Below are positions 1 through 9,146 of a DNA stretch of 64,000 bases, one piece after another (within the stretch, counting starts at the first letter, position 1; every line of letters begins with the position of its first letter). The stretch is from Clostridia bacterium (GTDB lineage Bacteria > Bacillota > Clostridia > Christensenellales > Aristaeellaceae). The stretch spans positions 1 to 64,000 of the forward strand of contig JAFXBE010000025.1 in assembly GCA_017516765.1 (NCBI GenBank). Direction: 5' to 3'. Both the position numbers and the translations under genes were made by a program. The notes beneath the pieces are model-generated. The model was not told the origin of the DNA. It did no database searches and was given only the letters and a program-made list of their open reading frames with translations.

Positions 1-110
1 CCCCGGGCGGCAAACGGCGATAGGAACCCCTTGCTACGCAAGGGTTCCGAAACCACCGTACACGCCGCTGGTTTCGGATTGACAATCGGAGGGCTGCGGC
101 CCGACCATAC
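1..110. other. Structured non-coding DNA at window edge
   Basis: No gene is visible in the first 134 bases. Two inverted repeats follow one another. The first pairs 23-34 with 38-48 around a 3-base loop, with one bulged base. The second pairs CCGAAACC (47-54) with GGTTTCGG (70-77). The two share bases 47-48, so they could be alternative folds. This could be the end of a structured RNA, a dispersed repeat or an upstream gene's trailer; the window edge prevents a decision. Confidence 0.35.
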
Positions 111-134
111 CTCTGGGACTTCTTTGACAGTCTG

Positions 135-169
135 AAACGCCGGACTGCATCAATGGCAGTCCGGCGTTT
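135..169 (-). terminator. Hairpin terminator after phosphohexomutase
   Basis: A perfect 14-bp inverted repeat (135-148 with 156-169, 7-base loop) whose arms begin with AAA and end in TTT. It lies just past the stop of the minus-strand gene at 181 and could also stop plus-strand transcription. Confidence 0.7.
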
Positions 170-180
170 GCTTATGGATT

Positions 181-1689
181 TCAGTCCTCGATCGCCTTCT
201 GCAGGGGGCTCAGATCGATGCCCTCGCACTGACCGATGGCTTCGCACAGTTTGCCCAGTGCATGCTTCACACCGCCGGGAACGTCACTCTCGGCATTCAG
301 GGGCATAACGGGATCGTGCACGCTGAGCCGCAGCAGGAACCAGGCGGCATTCAGTTCATTGTCCACATCGAAGGAAATGCGCACACCCTCGCGATTGTCG
401 GGGGCAATGTGCCAGTCTTCATGATCGGCACCGTACTGGAGAACATGCTCGATGGCATTGTGGGCAGCAGTACCGAAATCTTCTGCCGTCACAGACAGAC
501 GGATCTCGGTGCTTTCCACAGGCTCGCGCAGACCGTCCAGCAGCTTACTGAGGGTCTCGCCCTGCTGCTTCATCTGCATGGCCTTGATGAGCAGCACGGT
601 TACCAGATACATGCCGTCATCAAGGAAATGGTTGTCCTTCAGTGCTGCATGACCGCTGGTTTCGATGGCGAGGGGGCAGTTGACACCGGCCTCGTTGAGG
701 CGTACAGCCTCGTCGATCACGTTGCGATAACCTCTCTTGTAGCGGTAATGCTCGCCGCCCCACTCCTTGATAAAGTCGGCGAGACCGGCGGAGGTTACGG
801 AGTCGGTCACGATGGTGGCGCCGGGCTGTTCGTCCAGCAGGATCGCGCTGATCAGAGCAATCAGGCGGTTGCGGTTGATCTCCTTGCCGGTGTGGTCAAC
901 GATGGCGGCACGGTCACAGTCGGCATCGAAAATGATACCCAGATCGGCACCAACCTTCTTTACGGCGCCGGAAATGGAGGCCATGGCTTCTTTGTTTTCG
1001 GGGTTGGGGATATGGTTGGGGAAGCGGCCGTCGGGCTCCAGGAACTGGCTGCCTTCGATCCATGCGCCAAGCTTTTCCAGCATGTCGGCATAGAAGCCGC
1101 CTGCGCCGTTACCGGCATCCACAACCACATGCAGACCCAGCAAAGGCTTCTGCACTTCGGGATCGATGCCGTTGATGATCAGATCCATCAGATGACGCTG
1201 ATAAGTGGGCAGGAAGGGCTTTTCGATGATCAAACCGGCGGTTTCGGCAGGTACACTGCCCTTTTCGGCAAGCGCAAGAATATCGTCCAGATCGTGGAAA
1301 CCAATACCGCCACCCTGTGCAAAGAATTTCATGCCGTTCATGATCCAGGGATGATGGCTGGCGGTGATCATCACAGAGCCGTCAGGCTGAAAGCCTTCAG
1401 TCAGGATGGCCATGTACATAGCGGGAGTGGTGCACATGCCGTAATCGTAGGCGGTAGCGCCTGTGGAAATGATGCCTTCTGCCGCCGCTTTGAGCAAATC
1501 GGGGCCGGATACGCGGCTGTCGCGTCCCAGCGCAATACTGATCTCCTCAACAGCCTTGCCGCGCTGCTGCGCAGTCCAATGTGCAAATGCAGCACCAAGC
1601 GTTTTGACGACTTCGGGTGTCAGAACAGCATTTTCGCCAACAGCAACTCCACGTACATCCGAACCGCTTTTCAGTTTACGATAATCCAT
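181..1689 (-). CDS. Phosphomannomutase/phosphoglucomutase
   Basis: A 502-aa cytoplasmic enzyme of the alpha-D-phosphohexomutase family, which interconverts hexose 6- and 1-phosphates for nucleotide-sugar, wall and polysaccharide synthesis. The four family landmarks are present in order. The active-site loop is TASHHP with the phosphorylated serine at about residue 111. The metal loop is DADCD (Asp 255, 257, 259). The sugar-binding loop is ETSGH, and a C-terminal phosphate-binding NREGVRIS stretch follows. The length is normal for the family. It is the last gene of a minus-strand run starting at 4532. Whether mannose or glucose phosphate is the main substrate cannot be read from sequence. Confidence 0.9.
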   Translation of the reverse strand: MDYRKLKSGSDVRGVAVGENAVLTPEVVKTLGAAFAHWTAQQRGKAVEEISIALGRDSRVSGPDLLKAAAEGIISTGATAYDYGMCTTPAMYMAILTEGFQPDGSVMITASHHPWIMNGMKFFAQGGGIGFHDLDDILALAEKGSVPAETAGLIIEKPFLPTYQRHLMDLIINGIDPEVQKPLLGLHVVVDAGNGAGGFYADMLEKLGAWIEGSQFLEPDGRFPNHIPNPENKEAMASISGAVKKVGADLGIIFDADCDRAAIVDHTGKEINRNRLIALISAILLDEQPGATIVTDSVTSAGLADFIKEWGGEHYRYKRGYRNVIDEAVRLNEAGVNCPLAIETSGHAALKDNHFLDDGMYLVTVLLIKAMQMKQQGETLSKLLDGLREPVESTEIRLSVTAEDFGTAAHNAIEHVLQYGADHEDWHIAPDNREGVRISFDVDNELNAAWFLLRLSVHDPVMPLNAESDVPGGVKHALGKLCEAIGQCEGIDLSPLQKAIED

Positions 1690-1704
1690 AGTATCCTCCC
1701 TTGC

Positions 1705-2409
1705 TTATGCGTCCAGTTGTGCCCTGCCCTCGTCCGCCGCACTGCGCAGCAGCAGGTACAGGGGCTTGAGCCTGAGAAAATCGTTGGCAACGATTTGACT
1801 CAAGCTGCTTTGATAACAGCTTTCAAAGGGTATATTCACCCGTTGAACATAAATTTCCTTCAGGGGATAGAGCATCGCCAGTTCAAGCGGCATTCCTGCC
1901 GGCGGCTTCATTCGCTGATAGGCATCACCGAAGATTTGCAGTGTATCGTCGGGGATGCCGCATTGGCGAAGCACTTTACGTATCTCCTGAGGTTTTTCTG
2001 CCATGCGCCGTCTGAGTGCATCCATAGCAGGCCGGTTCTGTCCCCAGAAGCCAAGCCCCCAAACCAATCTGTCAGGGCCCAGTTCGAACCAGTACATCAC
2101 AGAGCCTTCTCTGCTTTCGCCCCCTCTGCGGAACAGAAGCCAGAGATGATCCCGGAAAGGCGACTTGTCCTTGGTGAATCGGGTATCTCTTCTGAGGCGT
2201 GCAAGGCATTTGGATGGTCTGGTCTCAATATCCGGGGCAATGGACAGCATGGTTTCTGCCATGCTGTCGATAAACTGATAAAAGGGTTCCTCTACGTATT
2301 TACGGTATTCGTCTTCATGTGCACGGTAGAACGAAGTATCGTTATGAAAACGGATATCCAGAAAGAATCGTATCGTTTCTTCGGAAAACCCCTGAAACAT
2401 GCGTTTCAT
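1705..2409 (-). CDS. DUF2461 family protein
   Basis: A 234-aa protein matching the DUF2461 (TIGR02453) pattern: an N-terminal FSEETIRFF segment, then the conserved RLRRDTRFTKDKSPFRDH block near residues 70-90, and a Trp/Gly-rich middle. There is no signal peptide or membrane segment, so it is probably cytoplasmic. The family has no established function. It sits 15 bases upstream of the phosphohexomutase gene and 14 bases after the large repeat protein, so the three are probably co-transcribed. Confidence 0.75.
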   Translation of the reverse strand: MKRMFQGFSEETIRFFLDIRFHNDTSFYRAHEDEYRKYVEEPFYQFIDSMAETMLSIAPDIETRPSKCLARLRRDTRFTKDKSPFRDHLWLLFRRGGESREGSVMYWFELGPDRLVWGLGFWGQNRPAMDALRRRMAEKPQEIRKVLRQCGIPDDTLQIFGDAYQRMKPPAGMPLELAMLYPLKEIYVQRVNIPFESCYQSSLSQIVANDFLRLKPLYLLLRSAADEGRAQLDA

Positions 2410-2423
2410 CCTTGTCTGTCAAA

Positions 2424-4532
2424 TTACTTACGGCTTCTGCGGTAGATGCCGGTATCGCCCTCAGAAGGAGAAGGATCGGGATTCTGCTGCGGTTCGGATG
2501 CATTCTGTACGGAAAGAGCCGGATCCACCGCAGACCAATCAGCAAAGCCCTCTGTTTCGGGCGTATTCTGCCCCCAGGCGGATGCAGGGTCGTATTGCGG
2601 TTCGTAGGCAGGCTGCTCAGAGTCGGCCGGTCCGTCGTAAGGCTGGAATGCGTCACCTGCGCTCTGGTCGGGAGCAGGTTCAAAGCCATCTGCTTCCACC
2701 TCGCCGTAAAAACCCTGCCCGAAGGAAGAATATCCTTCGCCCGCAACGGACCTGTCTGCGGCAGCAGGAGTATCGTCGTAGGTGGGAAGTTCCCACTCGT
2801 TATCGGTAACAAGCACCACATCCGGCTCGGGTTCTTCCTCAGGCTGCTGGTTTTTCCGGAGCGTGGCTTTGGAGGTGGCTTCCATCTCCTCGGGGTTTGC
2901 GGTCACATAATCGCGGCGGCGGGTGCGCTCCAGATGATCCAGCGCAGCTTTGGAAGCCTTCCTGTCATCGTGGCGTTTCTTTGCCGCTACGATCAGCAAA
3001 GCGGATCCTGCAAGCAGAAGCACGCCTATTACGATCAAAGCTGGAAGGAGTACTTTTTGCACAGCCTTGGGGAAAGTGCCGATTGATTCGTGACGGATGG
3101 GTACCACGGTAACCGGTACAAAAGTGGGTTCGGCAGTGGGTACCGGAGGTACTGTGGGGGTAGCGGGAGGCGGAGTCGGCTGGTAAACAGCGATCTGCAT
3201 CTCATTACTGAGGAAGGTGTTCTCGTTTTCAAGCGGATCCTTCGCAACTGCGCTGAACTGGAATTTGCCGGAATTGGAAAGTACGGCGTCGCGGCTCAGG
3301 GTACGGCTTTCACCGGCAGCAATGCTTTCGAAGGTATAGATGTCCACATAGCCGTGTGCGATCTTTACATCGGTCGCATCCACATTGCTGTCGTTGGTGA
3401 TGGTCAGGGTAAAACGCACTTCGGCAGGATCGTCATAGATCTCGGTCTGATCGGGCGTTGCATTCAGCGTCAGATGCAATGCTTCATCGGGACTCATGGC
3501 GGTAAGGCTCAGCTGGTTGGTGAGAGCAGAGATCTCGGTGCCGGTGGAATCGATGGCCTGAACAGTAAACTGGTAATCGGCCGTTTCGGTCAGTGTAATT
3601 TCCTTTTCCAGCGTAAGCGTCTTGCCGGCTTCCACCATCTGGTTGGTGAATACATCGCCCAGTATGGGATCGGATACACGCAGATCGGTCATGTCGACGC
3701 TGCCCTTGTTTTTCAGTTCAAGGGTCAGTTTGACCGTACCGCCGGAAAGAACGCCCTTGACATCGCTGCTCAGCGATGCGCTCAGATCTGCCTGGGCATA
3801 GGGAATCTTCTTTTCGTCGACAGTATAGGTTTCGGTCTTGTCGGTTCCCACCGCTTTGTAGCTGATCGTGGCGCTGCTGGTAAGGTCTTTCTTGCCCATG
3901 GTGGCTTTGTAGGTGATCTCGATCTTTGCGCCGGGATCCAGCTGCTTTTCGGTGGACTGAGTCTTGCTGTTGATGCTTTCGTTCTCAACGATGGATACAT
4001 CGGTCAGCGCAACGGTACCGGAGTTGGTGATGGTGTATTTGACCAGCACCTCCTGCCCTTCGTGGGCGGAGGAAGGCGTAATGGTGCGATCCACATCCAC
4101 ACCGACTTCAGCCTCGGTGCGGGAGACCGTGGCACGGATCGACTGGCTGCTGGGGGCAGCCTGACCGTTGTCCTGATAAACGGTGTATTTGGCAAAATAC
4201 TGGATATAGCCCTGCTCCAATTCGCGTTCATTGACGCTGTAGGTGCCGGTCCATGTTTTGGACTCGCCTGCCATAAGCGATACAAGACCATCATCGCCAA
4301 AGTCGGTGATGGGTACGGCCTGCGGATTAAAAAGCAGCACAGGGTCCTGCAGATCCTTATCGGTCACGTTGGATACGGTGATCGTAACCGACACGTCGCC
4401 GGGGCCCACCAGAAACTCGGGCGAGATCTCGATCGTACAGGCAACCGGGTCATCCTCCGCGCATGCAATGGGTACGATGGCGATCGTTACAAGAAGCCAT
4501 GCACAGAGCACAAGGAATCCACGTTTTTTCAT
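2424..4532 (-). CDS. Membrane-anchored CARDB/DUF11-like repeat protein
   Basis: A 702-aa protein with an N-terminal signal peptide (about residues 1-25). Several Ig-like beta repeats of about 100 residues follow, each with the 'VTITVSNVTDKDL', 'YTITNSGTVALTDV' or 'FTLTITNDSNVDATDV' pattern seen in CARDB and DUF11 domains. Next come a Pro/Thr-rich spacer and one transmembrane helix near residues 490-515. A basic stop-transfer stretch and about 180 acidic, Pro/Gln-rich residues end the protein, presumably in the cytoplasm. The layout suggests an exported stalk or adhesin-like protein with an inner tail. Function is unknown. It has its own strong promoter upstream. Confidence 0.65.
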   Translation of the reverse strand: MKKRGFLVLCAWLLVTIAIVPIACAEDDPVACTIEISPEFLVGPGDVSVTITVSNVTDKDLQDPVLLFNPQAVPITDFGDDGLVSLMAGESKTWTGTYSVNERELEQGYIQYFAKYTVYQDNGQAAPSSQSIRATVSRTEAEVGVDVDRTITPSSAHEGQEVLVKYTITNSGTVALTDVSIVENESINSKTQSTEKQLDPGAKIEITYKATMGKKDLTSSATISYKAVGTDKTETYTVDEKKIPYAQADLSASLSSDVKGVLSGGTVKLTLELKNKGSVDMTDLRVSDPILGDVFTNQMVEAGKTLTLEKEITLTETADYQFTVQAIDSTGTEISALTNQLSLTAMSPDEALHLTLNATPDQTEIYDDPAEVRFTLTITNDSNVDATDVKIAHGYVDIYTFESIAAGESRTLSRDAVLSNSGKFQFSAVAKDPLENENTFLSNEMQIAVYQPTPPPATPTVPPVPTAEPTFVPVTVVPIRHESIGTFPKAVQKVLLPALIVIGVLLLAGSALLIVAAKKRHDDRKASKAALDHLERTRRRDYVTANPEEMEATSKATLRKNQQPEEEPEPDVVLVTDNEWELPTYDDTPAAADRSVAGEGYSSFGQGFYGEVEADGFEPAPDQSAGDAFQPYDGPADSEQPAYEPQYDPASAWGQNTPETEGFADWSAVDPALSVQNASEPQQNPDPSPSEGDTGIYRRSRK

Positions 4533-4669
4533 GCTATGTCCGGGCTGCGCAGGCAGCCCAACCTCCCTTCACCCACCGGCACGGCATTGAGCAATGCGGT
4601 GATGGGTATTCTTACCATCGTGCATATTCTTCATTCCTGTAAAGAGCACAAGTATATGCAGTCTACTTT

Positions 4670-4698
4670 ATTTTATTTCAAAATTGTTTCCATGTCAA
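4670..4698 (-). promoter_or_regulatory. SigA-type promoter for the 4532 gene
   Basis: On the minus strand, TTGACA (4693-4698), a 17-base spacer and TAAAAT (4670-4675). The -35 is exact consensus and the -10 matches 5 of 6. The leader to the start codon at 4532 is about 130 bases. Confidence 0.7.
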
Positions 4699-4743
4699 GA
4701 AAAGCCTTTTCTGGAAAGACATTGTTTTACAATCATATCAGCT

Positions 4744-5394
4744 TCAGGGAATCAGGTTCAGCATATCCTCCGTATCAGTTACGTCGACGAAGCTGTCCGG
4801 AACCTGCCCAATGATGATGCTTTCGGCAATGGGAACCGTGCTTACGACAGATACCATTCTTGAATCCGCCGGTATGATCAGGCTGACAGATGTCTGCAGC
4901 GTCAAAAAAATCTTATGCCTTGTCTGGTTGATGCCGGCTGCTTCAAATTCTGTTTCATAATGTGTGCTTACAGCTCCCACGGGAACGATCTGCACATCGA
5001 TCCTTGGTCCGAAACCACCAAGAAACCGAAGCCCCAACGCAGCGCCGAGCGGAATGCCGACCACCTGATTTTCGATGCTGTTGAGCTTTTCCTGTGCGAT
5101 AATCGCTGTTTCGGTGGCAAGCTGATTCATACGCATGGTATTGGCCCGCATCATTGCCACTCTGCCCTGGGCATCCATGTGCACCTGCATCAACTCTTCG
5201 TATTCAACCCCCTCCCCTACGACCTGCTGTGCAGCTTTGTTGACAGTTTCCAGTGCAATGGAATGCGCCCTGGCGTACGCCATATCCAGAAGCGTCCTGC
5301 TCAGGTTCCGCTCCAGAACCAGAAACAGAGCGCATATCAACAATCCCGTAAAGACAATTTTTCTGATCACACTGCCCTTGATTCTTTTCCTCAT
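4744..5394 (-). CDS. yunB: Sporulation protein YunB
   Basis: A protein of about 216 aa with one N-terminal membrane anchor (about residues 12-30) and an extracytoplasmic remainder. The ALETVNKAAQQVV segment, the 'G.IPLGAALGLRFLGGFGPRIDVQIVPVG' region and the C-terminal VPIAESIIIGQVPDSF ending match YunB, a SigE-regulated forespore-related protein in Bacillus. I place the start at ATG 5394, because AAGGGAG lies 8 bases before it; the GTG at 5400 would be only 2 bases away. Its presence implies a spore-forming lineage. A CATATAT element at 5418-5424 resembles a SigE or SigK -10 box but lies very close to the start. Confidence 0.85.
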   Translation of the reverse strand: MRKRIKGSVIRKIVFTGLLICALFLVLERNLSRTLLDMAYARAHSIALETVNKAAQQVVGEGVEYEELMQVHMDAQGRVAMMRANTMRMNQLATETAIIAQEKLNSIENQVVGIPLGAALGLRFLGGFGPRIDVQIVPVGAVSTHYETEFEAAGINQTRHKIFLTLQTSVSLIIPADSRMVSVVSTVPIAESIIIGQVPDSFVDVTDTEDMLNLIP

Positions 5395-5507
5395 AACCAC
5401 AACTCCCTTCCAAGGGAATATATGTCCCGACCGGAGCCGCTTTTCCGGATAAGAAAGAAAGCAATTCTTTGTTACACGGTAGTATGGCGCAGAGGCGCAC
5501 TCTATGA

Positions 5508-5513
5508 TATAAT
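5508..5513 (+). promoter_or_regulatory. -10 element upstream of penicillin-binding protein
   Basis: A perfect TATAAT within an AT-rich stretch 60 bases before the TTG start. No convincing -35 is seen at 16-18 bases. A small hairpin (TCCGG/CCGGA, 5530-5549) follows in the leader. The rest of 5401-5574 holds no gene. Confidence 0.45.
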
Positions 5514-5574
5514 ATGATTTGTGTTTTTATGTCCGGTTTTTACCGGATATCCTCAGTAACAGGAGGAATTTGCA

Positions 5575-8331
5575 TTGTATCAGAACGACCGGCCATCCGG
5601 CTATCAACAGCCTTGGTATAGCGAAGAGCAGGAATATGCCGAAGCTCCGGAGGATGCGCAGGAATATGCTCCGGTAAAGCGACGCACCATATTCCGCCCC
5701 CGTCTGTCCAAACCCAACTTTATCGTTTCCACGCTGATCTGCACGATTCGTGTAATCGCCCTCTGCATCGTTCTTGGCGGTCTTGCGCTGGCAGGCGTTG
5801 TGTTCGGCATCGCAAAGGGATACATGGAAACCGCGCCCACGCTGAATCTTGCATTGCTGAGTGATCAGGACAAGACTTCCTTCCTTTATGATTCGCAGGG
5901 CAATGTGATCACCGATTACAAGGGCACCGAGAACCGCGTCATGGTCAACATTTCCATGATGCCTCAGAACCTGTGCAACGCTTTTGTCGCTGTTGAGGAC
6001 GCCCGTTTTTATACCCATAACGGCATCGACCTGAAGCGTATTGTGGGTTCGTTTATCAGTAACTTTGTTTCCGGTACCAATCAGGGCGGTTCCACCATTA
6101 CCCAGCAGCTGATCAAGAACACGGTGCTTTCCAACGAGCAAAGCTACAAGCGGAAGATTCAGGAGGCCTATCTGGCCATGCAGCTGGAAACCTGCTATAC
6201 CAAAGCGCAGATCCTTGAATGCTACCTGAACACCATTTACCTCGGCGAAAACTATTACGGCGTAGAAGTGGCTGCACAGGGATATTTCGGCAAATCCCTT
6301 TCCCAGCTTACCCTGCGCGAATGCGCCATGCTCGCAGGCATGACCAACAGCCCGTATTATTACAATCCACGCCGCAACTTCTATACCCGTACATCCGAAA
6401 CAACGGATTATAAAAAGATCACAAACGACCGTACCGACTATGTACTCCGCTGCATGTACGAAAACGAGTTCATCACGCAAGCGCAGTATCAGGAAGCGTT
6501 GAATCCCGAAACGGCGCACGTGCTGCAGACTTCCACCACGGAAGGCGAGGGCATGTACAAATATGCTCATTATGTGGAATATGCCGTAAGCGATATTGTG
6601 GATTGCTTCCTTGAAATGCGCGATCTGGAGAATACCAGCGAGAACCGCTACAAAATGGAAAACGAGCTGCGTACCGGCGGCTACCACGTAACGCTTGCCA
6701 TCGACACCGAGATCCAGACCATTCTGGAAGATACGCTGGCGAACTGGAAGAAGTATCCCTCCCTGCGCGACCCCAGCGACAAGATCTACCGTGCCAGAAG
6801 TGCGGACGGCATGTATCAGGAGATCATCCAGCCGCAGGTGGCTGCTGTGGTTATGGATTACCGTACCGGTGAGATCAAGGCCATGTGCGGCAGCCGAACG
6901 GCTCCCACACAACGCAAAACGCTGAACCGTGCCACCGATATGCGTATGCCCGTAGGTTCTTCCATCAAACCCATCGCCGTATACGCACCTGCCATCGAGC
7001 TTGGCGCTTCCCCTGCAAGCATCGTTTACAACATGCCCTTGCCTATCAAAGGCTGGACAGGCTCCGATGGCAAAGACAGCTGGCCCCGCAACTACGGCGG
7101 TGGCGGTTATGTCGGGCCGCAGACCTTCCGGCAGGCAATGAAGCGAAGCCACAACGTATCTGCCGCACAGGCCCTGATGAACTACGTGGGCGTTGAAACG
7201 TCGGCAGAATACCTTGTTCGGATGGGCGTTGACCGGAAAAACATCGATGCCACTCCCTTCGGTCTGTCGCTGGGTTCCAGCGGCATTACCCCTCTGCAGG
7301 AAGCCGTAGCTTTCGGTACACTTGCCAATGGTGGTGTATACCAGAAGCCTATCTCCTTCCTCGGCATTTCGGACAGCAACGGACACGTGGTTTACGACAG
7401 CCATGCGCAGCAGCAGCGTACGCAGGTTTTCCGCCCCTCCACCGCTTGGCTCATCGTAGATATGATGAAAGACGTCGTTTCCGGCGGTACCGCCACCAAC
7501 GCCAAAATCAGCGGTCAAACGGTGGCAGGCAAGACCGGCACCAACTCCGACTCCCGCGGCGTAACATTCTGCGGTCTGACCGGTTGGTACGTCTCCTCTA
7601 TCTGGATCGGTCACGACAACTACAAGCCACTTTCTTCCAAAGCTACCGGCGGTAACGCCGCAACTCCCCTCTGGCAGAGCTACATGAGCCAGATTCACAA
7701 AGCAAAAGGGTTGGAAAACAGAAACATCATCGAAGCCGACCCTTCCGAGCTTGGTCTTGTAAAGGTGACTACCTGCGCTGTAAGCGGACAGCTTGCCACC
7801 AGCTCCTGCCGCAACGATACCATGGGCTACGGTGTTGTGAGCGATTACTGGTACGAGCCGACGGTTCCCACCGTATACTGCCAGATGCATCAATCTGTAC
7901 AGGTATGCGCCGATACCTCCATGCTGCCCAGCGACAACTGCAAACGGCTTGTAACCAAAGGTATCGTGGTCATTCCCAACGGACATCCCCTGAGCGCATT
8001 TGTCAACGACAAAGAATACGGCCCTGTACTGACCGAATATCTCGGTATCGGAAGCGCCTACGGGATCTGTGCCTATCACCAGGGCGGCATTCCGCAGGGC
8101 GGCTACCAGAACAGCGACCCGACCGTTCAAAACGTGCTGATCCCCGACGCACGGCAGCTGATCGACAATGCCTACGATCTGATGGGTACGCTGGATTCCT
8201 CTTCTGCGCTGTATGCCAATGTACAGGCAGCGATCAACAATCTGCAGGTGGTTATCAGCAATCCTTCCGCTTCCACCTCGGATGTCGCCGCAGCCATGGC
8301 GCAGCTTACGCAGGCGATGACAGGCTATTGA
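5575..8331 (+). CDS. Class A penicillin-binding protein (transglycosylase/transpeptidase)
   Basis: A 918-aa bifunctional peptidoglycan synthase. It has a short basic cytoplasmic tail and one membrane helix (about residues 48-80). The GT51 glycosyltransferase domain contains EDARFYTHNG (catalytic Glu about 141) and GGSTITQQ. The transpeptidase domain has SSIK (Ser 462, Lys 465), SHN (525-527) and KTGT (653-656). About 200 C-terminal residues follow, including paired cysteines and an Ala/Ser-rich helical end. Start is TTG at 5575, with AGGAGG at 5562-5567. The wall polymer acylation genes begin 50 bases downstream, suggesting a cell-envelope operon. All catalytic motifs are intact. Confidence 0.93.
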   Translation: MYQNDRPSGYQQPWYSEEQEYAEAPEDAQEYAPVKRRTIFRPRLSKPNFIVSTLICTIRVIALCIVLGGLALAGVVFGIAKGYMETAPTLNLALLSDQDKTSFLYDSQGNVITDYKGTENRVMVNISMMPQNLCNAFVAVEDARFYTHNGIDLKRIVGSFISNFVSGTNQGGSTITQQLIKNTVLSNEQSYKRKIQEAYLAMQLETCYTKAQILECYLNTIYLGENYYGVEVAAQGYFGKSLSQLTLRECAMLAGMTNSPYYYNPRRNFYTRTSETTDYKKITNDRTDYVLRCMYENEFITQAQYQEALNPETAHVLQTSTTEGEGMYKYAHYVEYAVSDIVDCFLEMRDLENTSENRYKMENELRTGGYHVTLAIDTEIQTILEDTLANWKKYPSLRDPSDKIYRARSADGMYQEIIQPQVAAVVMDYRTGEIKAMCGSRTAPTQRKTLNRATDMRMPVGSSIKPIAVYAPAIELGASPASIVYNMPLPIKGWTGSDGKDSWPRNYGGGGYVGPQTFRQAMKRSHNVSAAQALMNYVGVETSAEYLVRMGVDRKNIDATPFGLSLGSSGITPLQEAVAFGTLANGGVYQKPISFLGISDSNGHVVYDSHAQQQRTQVFRPSTAWLIVDMMKDVVSGGTATNAKISGQTVAGKTGTNSDSRGVTFCGLTGWYVSSIWIGHDNYKPLSSKATGGNAATPLWQSYMSQIHKAKGLENRNIIEADPSELGLVKVTTCAVSGQLATSSCRNDTMGYGVVSDYWYEPTVPTVYCQMHQSVQVCADTSMLPSDNCKRLVTKGIVVIPNGHPLSAFVNDKEYGPVLTEYLGIGSAYGICAYHQGGIPQGGYQNSDPTVQNVLIPDARQLIDNAYDLMGTLDSSSALYANVQAAINNLQVVISNPSASTSDVAAAMAQLTQAMTGY

Positions 8332-8381
8332 TCTGCAATTTGCAGAAACCATAGAAAATGAATAACTGGAGATGAATAACT

Positions 8382-9116
8382 ATGAAGCGTCTGTTGGCTT
8401 TTCTTCTGGTACTGCTGCTGCTGACGGGCACCGCTCTGGCCGAGCGGCTGCCGGACGAACAACTGGTCACTTATTACGAAGATTCTGTGTTTATTGGTGA
8501 TTCTATCACCAGAATGTTCCGCAACTACGTGGTCAACGTGGTCAAGAAGGCCCACCCCGACTATTTTGACGATGTAAAATTCTACACCGCATACAGCTAT
8601 CAGCTTTACTCCGCATCCACCCGGGTATTGCCCAAGGAAAAGGTCGCCCTTACCTACAGGGGACGCGATGTTACCATGTACGATATCGTTAAGGCATTGA
8701 AGCCCGGCAAGTTGTTCATTCTCGCGGGCGTTAACGATAAGATAGGCGACCGGATCGAAAAGGGTATGGAGTATGTGGAACGCATCGTTTCGCTGGTCGA
8801 AAAAGCATCGCCCAAAACGCAGGTTTACTTCTTCTCTGTTACCCCCACCACCGCAAGAGTGGAAGAAAAGCGCCCCGGCGTACAGTCCCGATGGGATGCC
8901 TACAATGTAGAGCTTGAAAAGAAATGCCAGGAGCTGGGGGCGATTTACATCGATATCGCAACCGGTCTGAAGGATGAAGAAGGCTTCTTGGATAAAAAGC
9001 TTTCTCACGACTACGAGTATCATCTCAACGACGACGGCAATGCGATCTGGCTTCAGACGCTGCTTGATTTCGCCCAGAGCGAATACGAAGCCGAACGCTG
9101 GGTTCCTGCAGAATAA
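8382..9116 (+). CDS. Secreted SGNH/GDSL-family hydrolase
   Basis: A 244-aa protein with a cleavable signal peptide (about residues 1-20, ending ALA). An SGNH fold is indicated by FIGDSITRM near residue 38 (nucleophile Ser), LAGVND near 115 and a C-terminal YHLNDDG block carrying the Asp/His pair. The family holds esterases and acyl transferases acting on carbohydrate-linked acyl groups. Its place directly before DUF4358, MBOAT and DHHW genes suggests it adds or removes acyl groups on an extracellular polymer. The substrate is unknown. Confidence 0.75.
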   Translation: MKRLLAFLLVLLLLTGTALAERLPDEQLVTYYEDSVFIGDSITRMFRNYVVNVVKKAHPDYFDDVKFYTAYSYQLYSASTRVLPKEKVALTYRGRDVTMYDIVKALKPGKLFILAGVNDKIGDRIEKGMEYVERIVSLVEKASPKTQVYFFSVTPTTARVEEKRPGVQSRWDAYNVELEKKCQELGAIYIDIATGLKDEEGFLDKKLSHDYEYHLNDDGNAIWLQTLLDFAQSEYEAERWVPAE

Positions 9117-9146
9117 CGGCAATCTATGTACGAAAGGAAATAAACA

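Noticed and set aside
262-2445. 727-aa plus-strand open frame over the phosphohexomutase
   Set aside because: It is antisense to two convincing minus-strand genes, has no family motif and no ribosome site; a codon-bias shadow.
5527-8352. 941-aa minus-strand open frame over the penicillin-binding protein
   Set aside because: The plus-strand protein has all catalytic motifs; this reading has none.
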